DNA of 64,000 bases from Streptomyces rubradiris (GTDB lineage: Bacteria; Actinomycetota; Actinomycetes; Streptomycetales; Streptomycetaceae). Positions 25,762 to 33,904 of this stretch are shown piece after piece (position 1 is the first letter of the stretch; each line of letters begins with the position of its first letter). Position numbers and translations under genes: made by a program. The notes beneath the pieces were generated by a model. It was not told the DNA's origin. It was given only the letters and a program-made list of their open reading frames with translations, and searched no databases. The stretch covers positions 5,604,501 to 5,668,500 of the forward strand of contig NZ_BNEA01000015.1 in assembly GCF_016860525.1 (NCBI RefSeq), in the 5' to 3' direction.

Positions 25762-27066
25762 ATGCCCCGCAAGATGTCGTCGTCAGGCCGCCGTCGAGCC
25801 CCCCGCCGCCGCGGCGCGCCCCGTGCCACCCGTCCCCAGGTCCTGACACTGGCCGCGCTCCTCGTCGTGGCCTCCCTGGTGGCCGGGTTCCTGGCGCTGT
25901 CCGGCACGGACAGCGAGAGCACACCGGCCGCCGCGACCGGAAGCAAGAAGCCCGAACCGGTCGCGCCCCCCAAGCCCAGCCCGAGCCCGTCGTGGGACGG
26001 CAAGGTCAAGGTGCTGGGGGACGGCTCGACCTCCTACACCGGCCCGCAGAAGGGCCAGTTGAAGCCGGTCCCGCTCAAGCCCGGTGAGAAGCCGCCCCAG
26101 TTCGTGGTCTTCTCCTGGGACGGCGCGCTGGAGGGCGGCGACCACCTGTTCTCGCACTACCGGGAGCTGGCGAAGGAGTACAACGCGCACATGACCTTCT
26201 TCCTCACCGGCATCTACCTGCTGCCCAAGAGCAAGAAGGCGCAGTACCAGGGCCCCATGCACTCCCCTGGTGACGCCGCGATCGACTACGCCACCGACGA
26301 CCACATCCGCACCACCGTGGAGGAGCTGTCCAGGGCGTACAAGGACGGCAACGAGATCGGCACCCACTTCAACGGCCACTTCTGCGGCGCCAAGGGCGGC
26401 GGCGACTGGAGCGTGGCGCAGTGGAAGAGCGAGATCGACCAGTTCTACAAGTTCGTCGAGCACTGGAAGACCAACACCGGCTTCACCGATCTGCCGCCGC
26501 TGCCCTTCGACTTCAAGCGGGAGGTCACCGGCGGCCGGGCACCCTGCCTGGAGGGCCAGCCGAACCTGCTGAAGGCCATCAAGGACTACGGCTGGCGCTA
26601 CGACGCCAGCTCCCCGGGCGACTTCCAGATATGGCCCACGAAGAAGAACGGCATCTGGGACTTCCCGCTGCAGATGCTGCCGTACGAGGACGGCAAGTAC
26701 CAGGGCCTGTCCATGGACTTCAACTTCCTCTACAACCAGTCCGACGGCGAGACCCAGGGCGACCCGGCCAAGTTCCCCGAGTGGGAGCGGCGCACCGTCG
26801 ACTCCTACATGGACGGCTTCGACCGCGTCTACTACGGCAGCCGGGCGCCGCTGTTCATCGGCAACCACTTCGAGGACTGGAACGGCGGCATCTACATGAA
26901 GGCCATCGACCAGGTGGTCAAGAACGTGTGCACCAAGGAGGGCGTCAAGTGCGTCTCCTTCAAGGAGCTGGCGGACTGGCTGGACGCGCAGAAACCGCAG
27001 ACCCTGGCCGCCCTGCGGGGCCTGGACCCGGCCCAGTCGCCGGACTGGTCGGCGGTCGTCAAATAG
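25762..27066 (+). CDS. Membrane-anchored polysaccharide-deacetylase-like protein
   Basis: This is a 434-residue protein with a basic N-terminus and one helix (about residues 25-47, VLTLAALLVVASLVAGFLALSG), then a Pro/Ser/Lys-rich spacer (KKPEPVAPPKPSPSPSWDG). The catalytic domain resembles NodB-type deacetylases: the metal-binding Asp is in FVVFSWDGALEGGDH, and a His pair is in NEIGTHFNGHFCG. WRYDASSPGDFQIWP and PLFIGNHFEDW follow. It is probably outside the cell, acting on wall or capsular amino sugars. It follows the PBP-like gene by 45 bp on the same strand, in keeping with envelope work. Confidence 0.75.
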   Translation: MPRKMSSSGRRRAPRRRGAPRATRPQVLTLAALLVVASLVAGFLALSGTDSESTPAAATGSKKPEPVAPPKPSPSPSWDGKVKVLGDGSTSYTGPQKGQLKPVPLKPGEKPPQFVVFSWDGALEGGDHLFSHYRELAKEYNAHMTFFLTGIYLLPKSKKAQYQGPMHSPGDAAIDYATDDHIRTTVEELSRAYKDGNEIGTHFNGHFCGAKGGGDWSVAQWKSEIDQFYKFVEHWKTNTGFTDLPPLPFDFKREVTGGRAPCLEGQPNLLKAIKDYGWRYDASSPGDFQIWPTKKNGIWDFPLQMLPYEDGKYQGLSMDFNFLYNQSDGETQGDPAKFPEWERRTVDSYMDGFDRVYYGSRAPLFIGNHFEDWNGGIYMKAIDQVVKNVCTKEGVKCVSFKELADWLDAQKPQTLAALRGLDPAQSPDWSAVVK

Positions 27067-27175
27067 CCGGTCAGCACGGCTGGTTCCACTTGTGCGCCCC
27101 TCTTCACAACCGGTGCACCGGCCATGCGAAGATGCCCCTCTCCCGGTAGGTGTACCGGAGTAGAGGGGAACATCA

Positions 27176-28357
27176 TTGAAATCCAGAAGACTGAGCCGTA
27201 AGCGGCGCCGTACGGCCATAGTGACCGCCGCGGCCGCCTCGGTGGTCGCCGGTGTGGCCCTGGTGCCGAACTGGAGCGCGGGCGCGGCGGTGACCGACGA
27301 CCCGACGGTGGACGCGGCCACCAAGGCGACCTTCCAGCGGCTGGCCGACGCGGTCTTCACCGACCGCACGCAGGCCCTGGTGGAAGGCGCCGGGGCGAAG
27401 GAGACCCGGCACACGGCCGGTTTCGCCGGTTCCGTGAGCCTGTCCGGCGGACAGACGCGGGAGCAGGCGTCGGCGCTGAAGCAGCTGCGCGACCGCCGCG
27501 GCCGGCTCGCCCGGCTGGGGGAGACGTACCGCGCGGGCAGCACCCAGGTCCGGCTCGACGCGACGCAGGTGAAGGGCCGCAAGGCGAAGGTCGCGGTCAC
27601 CGAGACCACGACGCTGACCTACGGCAAGACCGCGACGAAGAGCCCGGAGTCGACCGGCTTCCAGGCGCACCACGAGCTGACCTTCTCGGCCGACCGGCAC
27701 GGGAACTGGCGGCTGACCGGCATCCGCGACACCGACGACGGCTACCTCGCCGTGAACCAGGTCGCCAAGCCGGAGACCGCCGAGCCGCAGGCCGCGGCCG
27801 AGGACGACGGTCCGCCGAGCGCGGTCCGCGCGGCCACCACCCGCACGGCCCCGGCCAACCCGAAGAACTTCTCCGCGAGCGGCTACGACTACAAGGCCAT
27901 GGTCGCCTACGCGCAGAAGTACTGGAGCAGGTACAACCCGGACTACCCGAACTTCAACGGGCACGGTGCCGGCGGCGACTGCACCAACTTCGTCAGCCAG
28001 GCCCTGAAGGCGGGCGGCTGGAAGCACGTGCCCGGGTACACGTACGACTTCCACAAGTGGTTCGGCAACGCCGAGATCCAGTCGGACTCGTTCGTCGGCG
28101 TGAACGAGTGGTCCTGGTTCGCCCTGTCGTCCAAGCGGGCCACCAGCCTGGCCAACGTCTACCAGATGGACCTCGGTGACGTGCTCCAGATGGACTTCAA
28201 CCGGGACGGGTCGAAGGACCACACGATGATCGTCACCTCCCGGGACCGCCGGGGCGTGCCGTACGTGACCTACCACTCGACCAACACCTACAACCGGTCG
28301 GTGGCCAGCCTGGTCGCCTCGTACCCGAACGCGGCGTTCTACGCCTACCGGACCTGA
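27176..28357 (+). CDS. Secreted amidase_6-type peptidase
   Basis: This is a 393-residue secreted protein. A twin-Arg-free signal peptide (RRRTAIVTAAAASVVAGVALVPNWSAGA) is followed by a region of about 200 residues without clear homology. An amidase_6 domain follows (about 235-393; DYKAMVAYAQKYWSRYNPDYPNF, GGDCTNFVSQALKAGGW with the catalytic Cys, and DHTMIVTSRD with the catalytic His). Amidases of this type cut peptide bonds in cell-wall material. The start is TTG 27176 behind GAGGGGA (27163-27169). The last 13 bp overlap the convergent DUF4383 gene. Confidence 0.84.
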   Translation: MKSRRLSRKRRRTAIVTAAAASVVAGVALVPNWSAGAAVTDDPTVDAATKATFQRLADAVFTDRTQALVEGAGAKETRHTAGFAGSVSLSGGQTREQASALKQLRDRRGRLARLGETYRAGSTQVRLDATQVKGRKAKVAVTETTTLTYGKTATKSPESTGFQAHHELTFSADRHGNWRLTGIRDTDDGYLAVNQVAKPETAEPQAAAEDDGPPSAVRAATTRTAPANPKNFSASGYDYKAMVAYAQKYWSRYNPDYPNFNGHGAGGDCTNFVSQALKAGGWKHVPGYTYDFHKWFGNAEIQSDSFVGVNEWSWFALSSKRATSLANVYQMDLGDVLQMDFNRDGSKDHTMIVTSRDRRGVPYVTYHSTNTYNRSVASLVASYPNAAFYAYRT

Positions 28358-28917
28358 TCGGGTCCCTGCCGCGGGCCCGGCCGCCGGCCGTCCTCCTCGT
28401 GCGGGGAGGGCTCGGAGTGGCGGGCCCGCCAGTACGGGTTGTCGTGCGGCAGCGCGTGCCCTACCCGGCCGTACATGCCGAAGGTCATCAGCAGCAGGCC
28501 CACGACGAAGCTGAAGTACACGTTCTGGATCTTGAACGCCAGGAAGTTGCTCGGGGTGTCCAGCAGGCCGAGGAACAGGAAGCCGTTCAGCAGGAACAGC
28601 ACGCCGAGGACCATGTTCAGGGTGGAGGCGAAGTTCCCCCCGATGGCCGCGCCCACCAGCAGCAGCAGGCCGATGCAGATCGACAGCACGCTGAGCGCGC
28701 CGTTGGTGTTCAGCCCGGCGACCTGGTTGCCGCCCGTGCTGAAGAAGCCGATCTGGTCCAGCAGGCCGAGAATGCCGAAGGCGACCAGGAACGCGCCGAT
28801 CAGGCCCGCCCCGGCGCGGTAGACCCGGTTGAGCCGGTGGTCCACGGGCAGGTGGTCGTCGAGCCGGATCCGCCGGCGTTCCCGGCCCTTCCTCGAATGC
28901 ACCGCGTGTGTGGCCAT
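28345..28917 (-). CDS. DUF4383 membrane protein
   Basis: This is a 190-residue membrane protein with four helices (GAGLIGAFLVAFGILGLLDQIGFF, ALSVLSICIGLLLLVGAAIGG, TLNMVLGVLFLLNGFLFLGLL and NVYFSFVVGLLLMTFGMYGRV), matching DUF4383. A basic N-terminus (RKGRERRRIRLDDHLPVDHRLNRVYR) and a charged tail flank them. ATG 28917 has a strong GAGGAGG upstream. An in-frame extension to 28974 lacks one. The 3' end overlaps the amidase gene. The function is unknown. Confidence 0.82.
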   Translation of the reverse strand: MATHAVHSRKGRERRRIRLDDHLPVDHRLNRVYRAGAGLIGAFLVAFGILGLLDQIGFFSTGGNQVAGLNTNGALSVLSICIGLLLLVGAAIGGNFASTLNMVLGVLFLLNGFLFLGLLDTPSNFLAFKIQNVYFSFVVGLLLMTFGMYGRVGHALPHDNPYWRARHSEPSPHEEDGRRPGPRQGPDQVR

Positions 28918-29036
28918 GTCCGCCTCCTCGCGCACTAGCGGAGGCCATCCGTCCGTCCCCCCAATATCCGCCACCCCCGCCTGCCCGGCAACACGCGTCC
29001 GTCGGCGGCCCGTGCGGCCCGTGCGGCCCGCGTGGC

Positions 29037-30431
29037 TCAGTGGCCGGTGCCGCGGTCCTCGCGGATGAGGGCCACCGTCCGGGCCACGCTCTGCCGGACC
29101 GCCTCCGTCTCGCCGAGGAAGTGCCAGTAGTCCGGGTGGCGCCCGGCCAGGGTGCCGATCGCCCGCTCCAGCCGGGCCACCGCCTCGTCCAGGGGGCGGG
29201 CGTGCCGGGGGTCGGGGGTCGTGCGGCCCGCCATCGCCAGCCGCTGGGCGTCCCGGATCGCGAACCGGGTCCGCTCGATCTCCTCCTGCGGGTCCTTCTG
29301 CACGGCGTTCAGCCGGGCCAGCCGGTCACCGGCCGCCGACACCGCCTCGTCGGTGGCGTTCAGCAACGCCCGGACGGTCGACAGCAGCGCCGTGGCGTCC
29401 GCCCACCGCTGGTCGTCCCGCGCCGCCCGCGCCTCCGCCAGCCTCGCCTCGGCCTGCCGCACGTTGCCGGCCGCCAGCGCGGGCACCTGCTGGAGGTCCT
29501 GCCAGCAGGCGGCGGTGAACCGGCGGCGCAGCTCGCTGAGGACCGGTTCCACCTGCTCGGCCCGGGTGGTCAGCGCCTGCGCCCGGGTGCGCAGGGACAC
29601 CAGCCGGTGGTCGATCTCGGCCGCCCGCTCGGGCAGCCGCTCGGCCTCGGCCCGGATCGCCCCGGCCTCCCGCTGCACCCGCTCGGCCCGCTCCAGCGTG
29701 GCGTCCACCCCGTGCTGCCCGGCGCCCTGGTTCAGCCGGGTCAGCTCCGGGGCCAGGGCGGCGAGCCGCGCGGCCAGGCCGTCGGCCCGCAGGTGCTTCG
29801 CGCGTACGGCGTCCAGGGCGTCGCTCGCGGCCAGCAGCGACTGCCGGGCCCGCTCCACGGCGGGCGCCAGCCGGGCCAGCCGGGTCTCCGCCTTGTCCAG
29901 CAGCGGCCCGAGCGAGCGGCCGAACTCCTCCAGCTCCCGCCGCACCCGCAGCAGTTCGTCCCGGGCCGCGGTCAGCTCGGTGCGCGCCCGCGCGGCCGGA
30001 CCGGCCTCCAGCGCGTCGCGGTCCAGGTCGTGGGCGTCGACCGCCTCGATGTACCGCCGGCTGGCCTCGTCGACGCGGTGCCCGAGGGCCGCGAAGTCCG
30101 TGACGGCGCGGCGGGCGGCGGGGGAGGCGTCCGCCGCCGCGATGGTCTCGACCGAGATCCTGAGGTCCCGCTGGGCGGTGTCGAGTTCGTAGAAGGCCGC
30201 CGCGGCGGCGTCCTTGGCGGCCTGGGCCTCCGCGCGCTGGTTCTCGGCCCGCCCGCCGAACCAGCGCCGGGTGCCCCCGCCGGCGAACGCGGCGGCCAGC
30301 AGCGGCGCGGCCAGCAGCGGCAGGCCGAGCAGGGCGAGGGTGTCCCGGACGGCACGGCGGCCGCGCCGGGTCCGGGTGGTGGACGGCGGCGGGTACGGCG
30401 GTGTCGCTGGCGTGCCCCGTGTCGCCGTCAC
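29037..30431 (-). CDS. Membrane-anchored coiled-coil protein of unknown function
   Basis: This is a 464-residue protein with one hydrophobic segment near the N-terminus (LALLGLPLLAAPLLAAAFAGGG). After it come about 400 residues of Ala/Arg/Glu/Leu-rich helix with heptad character (ELLRVRRELEEFGRSLGPLLDKAETRLARLAPAVERARQSLLAA). I recognise no catalytic motif. Form and size suggest a cytoplasmic or extracytoplasmic scaffold tethered to the membrane. GTG 30431 is chosen because GGGAGAGG precedes it by a few bases. The next upstream feature is the tRNA on the other strand. Confidence 0.7.
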   Translation of the reverse strand: MTATRGTPATPPYPPPSTTRTRRGRRAVRDTLALLGLPLLAAPLLAAAFAGGGTRRWFGGRAENQRAEAQAAKDAAAAAFYELDTAQRDLRISVETIAAADASPAARRAVTDFAALGHRVDEASRRYIEAVDAHDLDRDALEAGPAARARTELTAARDELLRVRRELEEFGRSLGPLLDKAETRLARLAPAVERARQSLLAASDALDAVRAKHLRADGLAARLAALAPELTRLNQGAGQHGVDATLERAERVQREAGAIRAEAERLPERAAEIDHRLVSLRTRAQALTTRAEQVEPVLSELRRRFTAACWQDLQQVPALAAGNVRQAEARLAEARAARDDQRWADATALLSTVRALLNATDEAVSAAGDRLARLNAVQKDPQEEIERTRFAIRDAQRLAMAGRTTPDPRHARPLDEAVARLERAIGTLAGRHPDYWHFLGETEAVRQSVARTVALIREDRGTGH

Positions 30432-30584
30432 ATGCCTCTCCCGCGTGGTGATTCGCCCTGGGTGGTGCCATTGTCCCACCCGGTGAGGACGAACACACGG
30501 GCCGGTCGGTTCGCCCGGGGGCGCGTGACGTTCCCGGCTGTTTGCGGAGCGGCCCGCCGGGCCATGTAGGCTGTCGACCTGTCC

Positions 30585-30656
<72 letters not shown>

Positions 30657-30663
30657 CGGATAC

Positions 30664-30690
30664 GGCCCCTCGGAGATCTCCGGGGGGCCT
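30664..30690 (+). terminator. Terminator after tRNA-Val
   Basis: GGCCCC-T-CGGAGA is complemented by TCTCCG and a G-rich GGGGCC strand, giving a compact hairpin followed by the T-rich TTCTTCGTT. It starts 8 bp after the tRNA. Confidence 0.75.
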
Positions 30691-30701
30691 TCTTCGTTCC
30701 C

Positions 30702-31040
30702 CTATCCTTCCGCCCGCTCCTCGTGGGCGTGCTTCAGGCAGGTCCGGGCGTCCATCCGCTCCGCCGCCGGGACCTCCGTCCAGAACCGGTGGGTGCTGAC
30801 GAAGACCGCCAGCTCGTGCTCGCGCCGCCGCAGCTTCTCCACCTGGGCCTGCTCGTCCTCCGTCCAGCCGGGGGACGCGGGCCGCTCCACCTTGCGCCAG
30901 CCGTTGTCGTCGCTGAAGCCGTCCATCGGCTCGACCGACCAGGGCAGCCGCTTGAGCAGGGCCGACAGCTCGGCCCGGACCTGATGCAGCTCCTCCTGAC
31001 CGGCGAGGAGGTCACTGGGGAATTCATAGGTCGTAGCCAC
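30702..31040 (-). CDS. Conserved small hypothetical protein
   Basis: This is a 112-residue soluble protein beginning MATTYEFPSDLLAGQEELHQVRAELSALLKRLPW from GTG 31040. It has helical character throughout, including RRREHELAVFVSTHRFWTEVPAAERMDARTCLKHAH near the C-terminus. I recognise no domain. Codon bias and conserved-looking composition support it as a real gene. Three tandem palindromes lie 77-136 bp upstream of its start and may control it. There is no strong ribosome-binding site. Confidence 0.65.
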   Translation of the reverse strand: MATTYEFPSDLLAGQEELHQVRAELSALLKRLPWSVEPMDGFSDDNGWRKVERPASPGWTEDEQAQVEKLRRREHELAVFVSTHRFWTEVPAAERMDARTCLKHAHEERAEG

Positions 31041-31116
31041 GCGGCAATGCTACGCCTGTTCGAATTAGTGAAGCGAGACCGTACGGGCGGTACGGGTGAG
31101 GTTTCAGCCGTGCGAG

Positions 31117-31176
31117 TGACCGACGGTCAGTATGCCCGAGTGACCGTCGGTCGGCAGCTCGACTGACCGCTGGTCA
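31117..31176. promoter_or_regulatory. Three tandem palindromes, TGACCG-N-GGTCA type
   Basis: TGACCGACGGTCA (31117-31129), TGACCGTCGGTCG (31141-31153) and TGACCGCTGGTCA (31164-31176) are spaced 24 and 23 bp apart, about two helical turns. Such phased palindromes look like a TetR- or similar repressor operator array. They lie upstream of the small gene starting at 31040 and reach the stop codon of the ketopantoate reductase gene (31174-31176). They could instead help end that gene's transcript. Confidence 0.5.
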
Positions 31177-32073
31177 GTATCCCGCCGCGCGCAGCTCCCG
31201 CACCAGCCGCCGCGCCACCGGCACCGGCACGCCGTGCCGCTCGGCCGCCCGCAGCAGGGCGCCGCCGATGGCGTCCAGCTCCAGCGGGCGGCCGGCCTCG
31301 GCGTCGCGCTGCATGGACGACTTGGCGGCGGGCGGGAAGGCGTCGTACCGGGCCAGGGCCCGCACCGGGTCGGTGGCGGCGCCGCAGGCCCGGCCGACCG
31401 CGGCCGTCTCGGCGACCAGCGCCTCCAGCTCCGGGCGGTGCCGGGTGCGGGCGGTGCCGAGCGGGACGCCGTACCGGGTCGTGAGCAGTGCGAACGGGGC
31501 GAGGAAGGCCATCTTGGCCCACAGCGCCGCCGACTCCTCCCCGGCCACCCGGGCGGTCGTACCGCACTCCGTGAGCAGCGCGGCCAGTGCCTCCAGCCGG
31601 GCGCGGGGCACGGCGTCCCCGGCCAGGTCCAGCTCCGTGAACGGGCTGCCGTGTTCGATCACGCCGGGCGCGACGCGGGTGGACTCCACGCGGATCACGG
31701 CCGGGGCGACCCGGTCGGGGCGGTAGCGCTCGCGCAGGAGCCCGGGGTGTTCGACGCCGTTCAGCAGTGGGACGAGCAGGGCGTCACCGAGCACGGCGGG
31801 CGGGACCCGGGTGAGGGCGGCGTCGAGCGCTGTGTGCTTGACGGTGACCAGGCAGACGTCGACCGGTGTGCGCAGTTCGGTGTCCGCGTCGACGGCGGCG
31901 GTGAAGTCGCCGAACTGCGCACTGCGGACGGTGATGCCGTCGCGGCGCAGCTTTTCGGCCGTTTCCGGCCCGGCGAGGCAGAGCACGCGATGGCCGGAAC
32001 GGGACAGCAGGGCGGCGAGCAGGCCGCCGGTGCCGCCGGGGCCGAGGACGGCCACGGAGAGCGGATGCGTCAT
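31174..32073 (-). CDS. Ketopantoate reductase-family protein (PanE/ApbA)
   Basis: This is a 299-residue NADPH-binding protein of the 2-dehydropantoate 2-reductase family. The Rossmann motif is VAVLGPGGTGGLLAALLSRSGH at the N-terminus. The catalytic Lys lies in CLVTVKHTALDAAL, and LWAKMAFLAPFALLT starts the helical C-terminal domain (AKSSMQRDAEAGRPLELDAIGGALLRAAERHGV is the typical substrate-closing segment). Canonical PanE makes pantoate for coenzyme A; several paralogues of unknown substrate occur in actinomycetes, so I leave out a gene symbol. ATG 32073 has AAGGGAA upstream. Confidence 0.87.
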   Translation of the reverse strand: MTHPLSVAVLGPGGTGGLLAALLSRSGHRVLCLAGPETAEKLRRDGITVRSAQFGDFTAAVDADTELRTPVDVCLVTVKHTALDAALTRVPPAVLGDALLVPLLNGVEHPGLLRERYRPDRVAPAVIRVESTRVAPGVIEHGSPFTELDLAGDAVPRARLEALAALLTECGTTARVAGEESAALWAKMAFLAPFALLTTRYGVPLGTARTRHRPELEALVAETAAVGRACGAATDPVRALARYDAFPPAAKSSMQRDAEAGRPLELDAIGGALLRAAERHGVPVPVARRLVRELRAAGY

Positions 32074-32166
32074 GGAGTTGTTCCCTTCGACGGTCGGCCC
32101 CGGGAGTCGGTGGCCGCCTTCGCGGTGATCATCGCAGGGCGCGGCGCGCGGCGCGAGACTGAGGGT

Positions 32167-32391
32167 ATGTGCCGGAGCATCAAGACGCTGCGCCCGCCCG
32201 TGCTGCCAGGTGAGGCCACGGACGACGACATCCGCGCGGCCGCGTTGCAGTACGTCCGAAAGGTTTCGGGTTTCAGGACCCCGGCCGCCCACAACCGCGA
32301 GGCCTTCGACGCGGCGGTGGACGCCGTGGCCCGCGCCACGGCGGAACTCCTGGGCGCGCTGGAGGTGCGGGGGCGTGCGGGTCCCAAGTGA
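32167..32391 (+). CDS. DUF2277 family protein
   Basis: This is a 74-residue protein that matches DUF2277 closely: MCRSIKTLRPP at the start, then ATDDDIRAAALQYVRKVSGF and FDAAVDAVARATAELLGALEVRG. It is small, cytoplasmic and helical. It begins at ATG 32167 and is divergent from the ketopantoate reductase gene across 93 bp. The role is unknown. Confidence 0.85.
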   Translation: MCRSIKTLRPPVLPGEATDDDIRAAALQYVRKVSGFRTPAAHNREAFDAAVDAVARATAELLGALEVRGRAGPK

Positions 32392-32470
32392 TCACGGGCG
32401 GTGACGGTGTGACTGGAGGGACTGGTGGGGCGTGAAAGGGTTGGCTAGATGTTGAACTTGCAAGCACTGA

Positions 32471-32489
32471 TTAGGTGCACCTAACCTTG
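32471..32489. promoter_or_regulatory. Probable iron box (DmdR/IdeR-type operator)
   Basis: TTAGGTGCACCTAACCTTG lies 79 bp upstream of the doxX-type start. On the minus strand it reads CAAGGTTAGGTGCACCTAA. By my count that matches 15 of 19 positions of the actinobacterial iron-box form TTAGGTTAGGCTCACCTAA. It also contains the perfect palindrome TTAGGTGCACCTAA. If real, the downstream gene is repressed under iron sufficiency. Confidence 0.6.
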
Positions 32490-32567
32490 GCTTGATTCGG
32501 TTCCCCTCCCCTTAGCCGGCCTCGTCCCCGGCCGGCCCGACAGACACCGAAGAGGAGTCATCCCCAC

Positions 32568-33029
32568 ATGTCCGCTCGTCTCGATTCCGCTCAGCCCTAT
32601 GTCCTGGGGCTCTTCCGCATCGTCATCGGCCTGCTCTTCGCCGTGCACGGTGCCGCTTCCCTGTTCGGCGTCCTCGGCGGCGCCGCCGGCACCGGCGGCA
32701 CCGTCGCGGCCGGCACCTGGCCCGGCTGGTACGCGGCGGTGATCCAGCTCGTCGCCGGCGGCCTGGTCCTGCTCGGCCTCGGCACCCGCGGGGCCGCGCT
32801 GATCGCCTCCGGCTCCATGGCCTACGCCTACTTCGACGTCCACCAGCGGCTCGCGCTGTGGCCGATACAGAACGGCGGCGAGCTGTCGGCGATGTTCTGC
32901 TGGTCGTTCCTGCTGCTGGTCTTCACCGGCTCCGGCGCCTTCGGCCTGGACCGCCTCCTTTCCCGGCGCCCGGCGCGGGACGCGGCCGAGGAGGCCGAGG
33001 CGGCCGAGCAGGCCCCGGTGGCGGTCTGA
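32568..33029 (+). CDS. DoxX-family membrane protein
   Basis: This is a 153-residue DoxX-type protein with four helices: VLGLFRIVIGLLFAVHGAASLFG (family opening R-x2-iGllFxxhG), WYAAVIQLVAGGLVLLGLGTR, AALIASGSMAYAYFDVH and GELSAMFCWSFLLLVFTGSGAFGLDRLL. DoxX proteins are membrane partners in quinol or sulfur-related redox processes, and in actinobacteria can associate with superoxide dismutase systems. The iron-box-like site upstream hints at iron-dependent control. ATG 32568 starts the gene. Confidence 0.88.
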   Translation: MSARLDSAQPYVLGLFRIVIGLLFAVHGAASLFGVLGGAAGTGGTVAAGTWPGWYAAVIQLVAGGLVLLGLGTRGAALIASGSMAYAYFDVHQRLALWPIQNGGELSAMFCWSFLLLVFTGSGAFGLDRLLSRRPARDAAEEAEAAEQAPVAV

Positions 33030-33041
33030 CGCCGGACAGCG

Positions 33042-33081
33042 CACGGGCGGCCGGCGCACCTCGGGTGACCGGCCGCCCGTG
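33042..33081 (+). terminator. Terminator after the DoxX-type gene
   Basis: CACGGGCGGCCGG (33042-33054) pairs perfectly with CCGGCCGCCCGTG (33069-33081) over 13 bp with a 14-base loop, 13 bp after the stop. Confidence 0.72.
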
Positions 33082-33178
33082 AACGTCGCATGATCGGTTC
33101 ACGAACCCCCCGCGAATCTCCTGTCACACCCGCCGCGTACGCTGTACAGCTGTCAACGGGGGAATGTCAGGAGTCGTC

Positions 33179-33793
33179 GTGTGGGAAAGCGTGGGGTCGC
33201 TCGCGGCCGGGCCATGGATCTACGCCGTGGTGGCCGTCTCGGTCCTGCTTGATGTGTTCCTGCCGGTGCTGCCCAGCGGAGTGCTGGTCATCACGGCGGG
33301 TACGGCAGCGGCGGCGGGCACCGGCGCGGCGGCGGGCCAGGTCGCGCACGAGGTGCCGGACATCCTGGCCCTGATCCTGTCCGCCGCGACGGCCTCGGTC
33401 CTCGGCGACCTGGTGGCCTACCGCCTCGCCTGGCGCGGCGGCGAGCGGCTGGACCGGGCGATAGCCCGCTCCCGCAGGCTCACCTCCGCGCAGGAACGTC
33501 TCGGTGACGCCCTCGCCCGCGGCGGCGGCGCGCTGGTCGTCCTGGCCCGCTTCGCCCCCGCCGGCCGCTCGGTCGTCTCCTTCTGCGCCGGCGCCGCCCA
33601 CCGCCGCGCCCGCGACTTCCTGCCCTGGTCCGCCCTTGCGGGCCTGTCCTGGGCCGCCTACAGCGTGGCCCTCGGCTACTACGGCGCCCAGTGGCTGGGC
33701 GCCACCTGGCTCGCCACGGGGGTGTCGGTGGCCGCGCTGTTCGGCGCGGGCGCGGCGGCGGGGTTCCTGATGAGGCGCAGGCCCGCTTCCTGA
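33179..33793 (+). CDS. DedA/SNARE-associated (VTT) membrane protein
   Basis: This is a 204-residue DedA-family protein. The re-entrant first part (WIYAVVAVSVLLDVFLPVLPSGVLVITAGTAAAAG) and the later RRLTSAQERLGDALARGGGALVVLARFAPAGRSVVSFCAGAAHRRARDFLPWSALAGLSWAAYSVALGYYG match the VTT domain, which is linked to lipid flipping and membrane homeostasis. The Arg in ARFAPAGR is the conserved F-x-P-x-x-R element. GTG 33179 is preferred since AGGAG lies at 33169-33173; ATG 33164 has its ribosome site too close. Confidence 0.85.
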   Translation: MWESVGSLAAGPWIYAVVAVSVLLDVFLPVLPSGVLVITAGTAAAAGTGAAAGQVAHEVPDILALILSAATASVLGDLVAYRLAWRGGERLDRAIARSRRLTSAQERLGDALARGGGALVVLARFAPAGRSVVSFCAGAAHRRARDFLPWSALAGLSWAAYSVALGYYGAQWLGATWLATGVSVAALFGAGAAAGFLMRRRPAS

Positions 33794-33808
33794 GACGGCC
33801 CCGCACGG

Positions 33809-33850
33809 GCGCCCCGAAGGGGCGCGGGGAACTGCGCGACCGGCCACGAC
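33809..33850. repeat. Dispersed hairpin repeat, family A
   Basis: GCGCCCC-GAA-GGGGCGC (33809-33825) is followed by GGGGAACTGCGCGACCGGCCACGAC. It lies between the convergent dedA-type and nuclease genes and is a good two-way terminator. This copy preserves the family consensus best. Confidence 0.75.
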
Positions 33851-33904
33851 GAGGGCCGCGGCCGCAGTGCACCCGCAACCCCTACGGCGCGTAGGCGGAC
33901 GAAC

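Noticed and set aside
31234..32391. 385-residue plus-strand frame across the ketopantoate reductase
   Set aside because: Only its last 74 codons, the DUF2277 gene from ATG 32167, have family features; the rest is antisense shadow.
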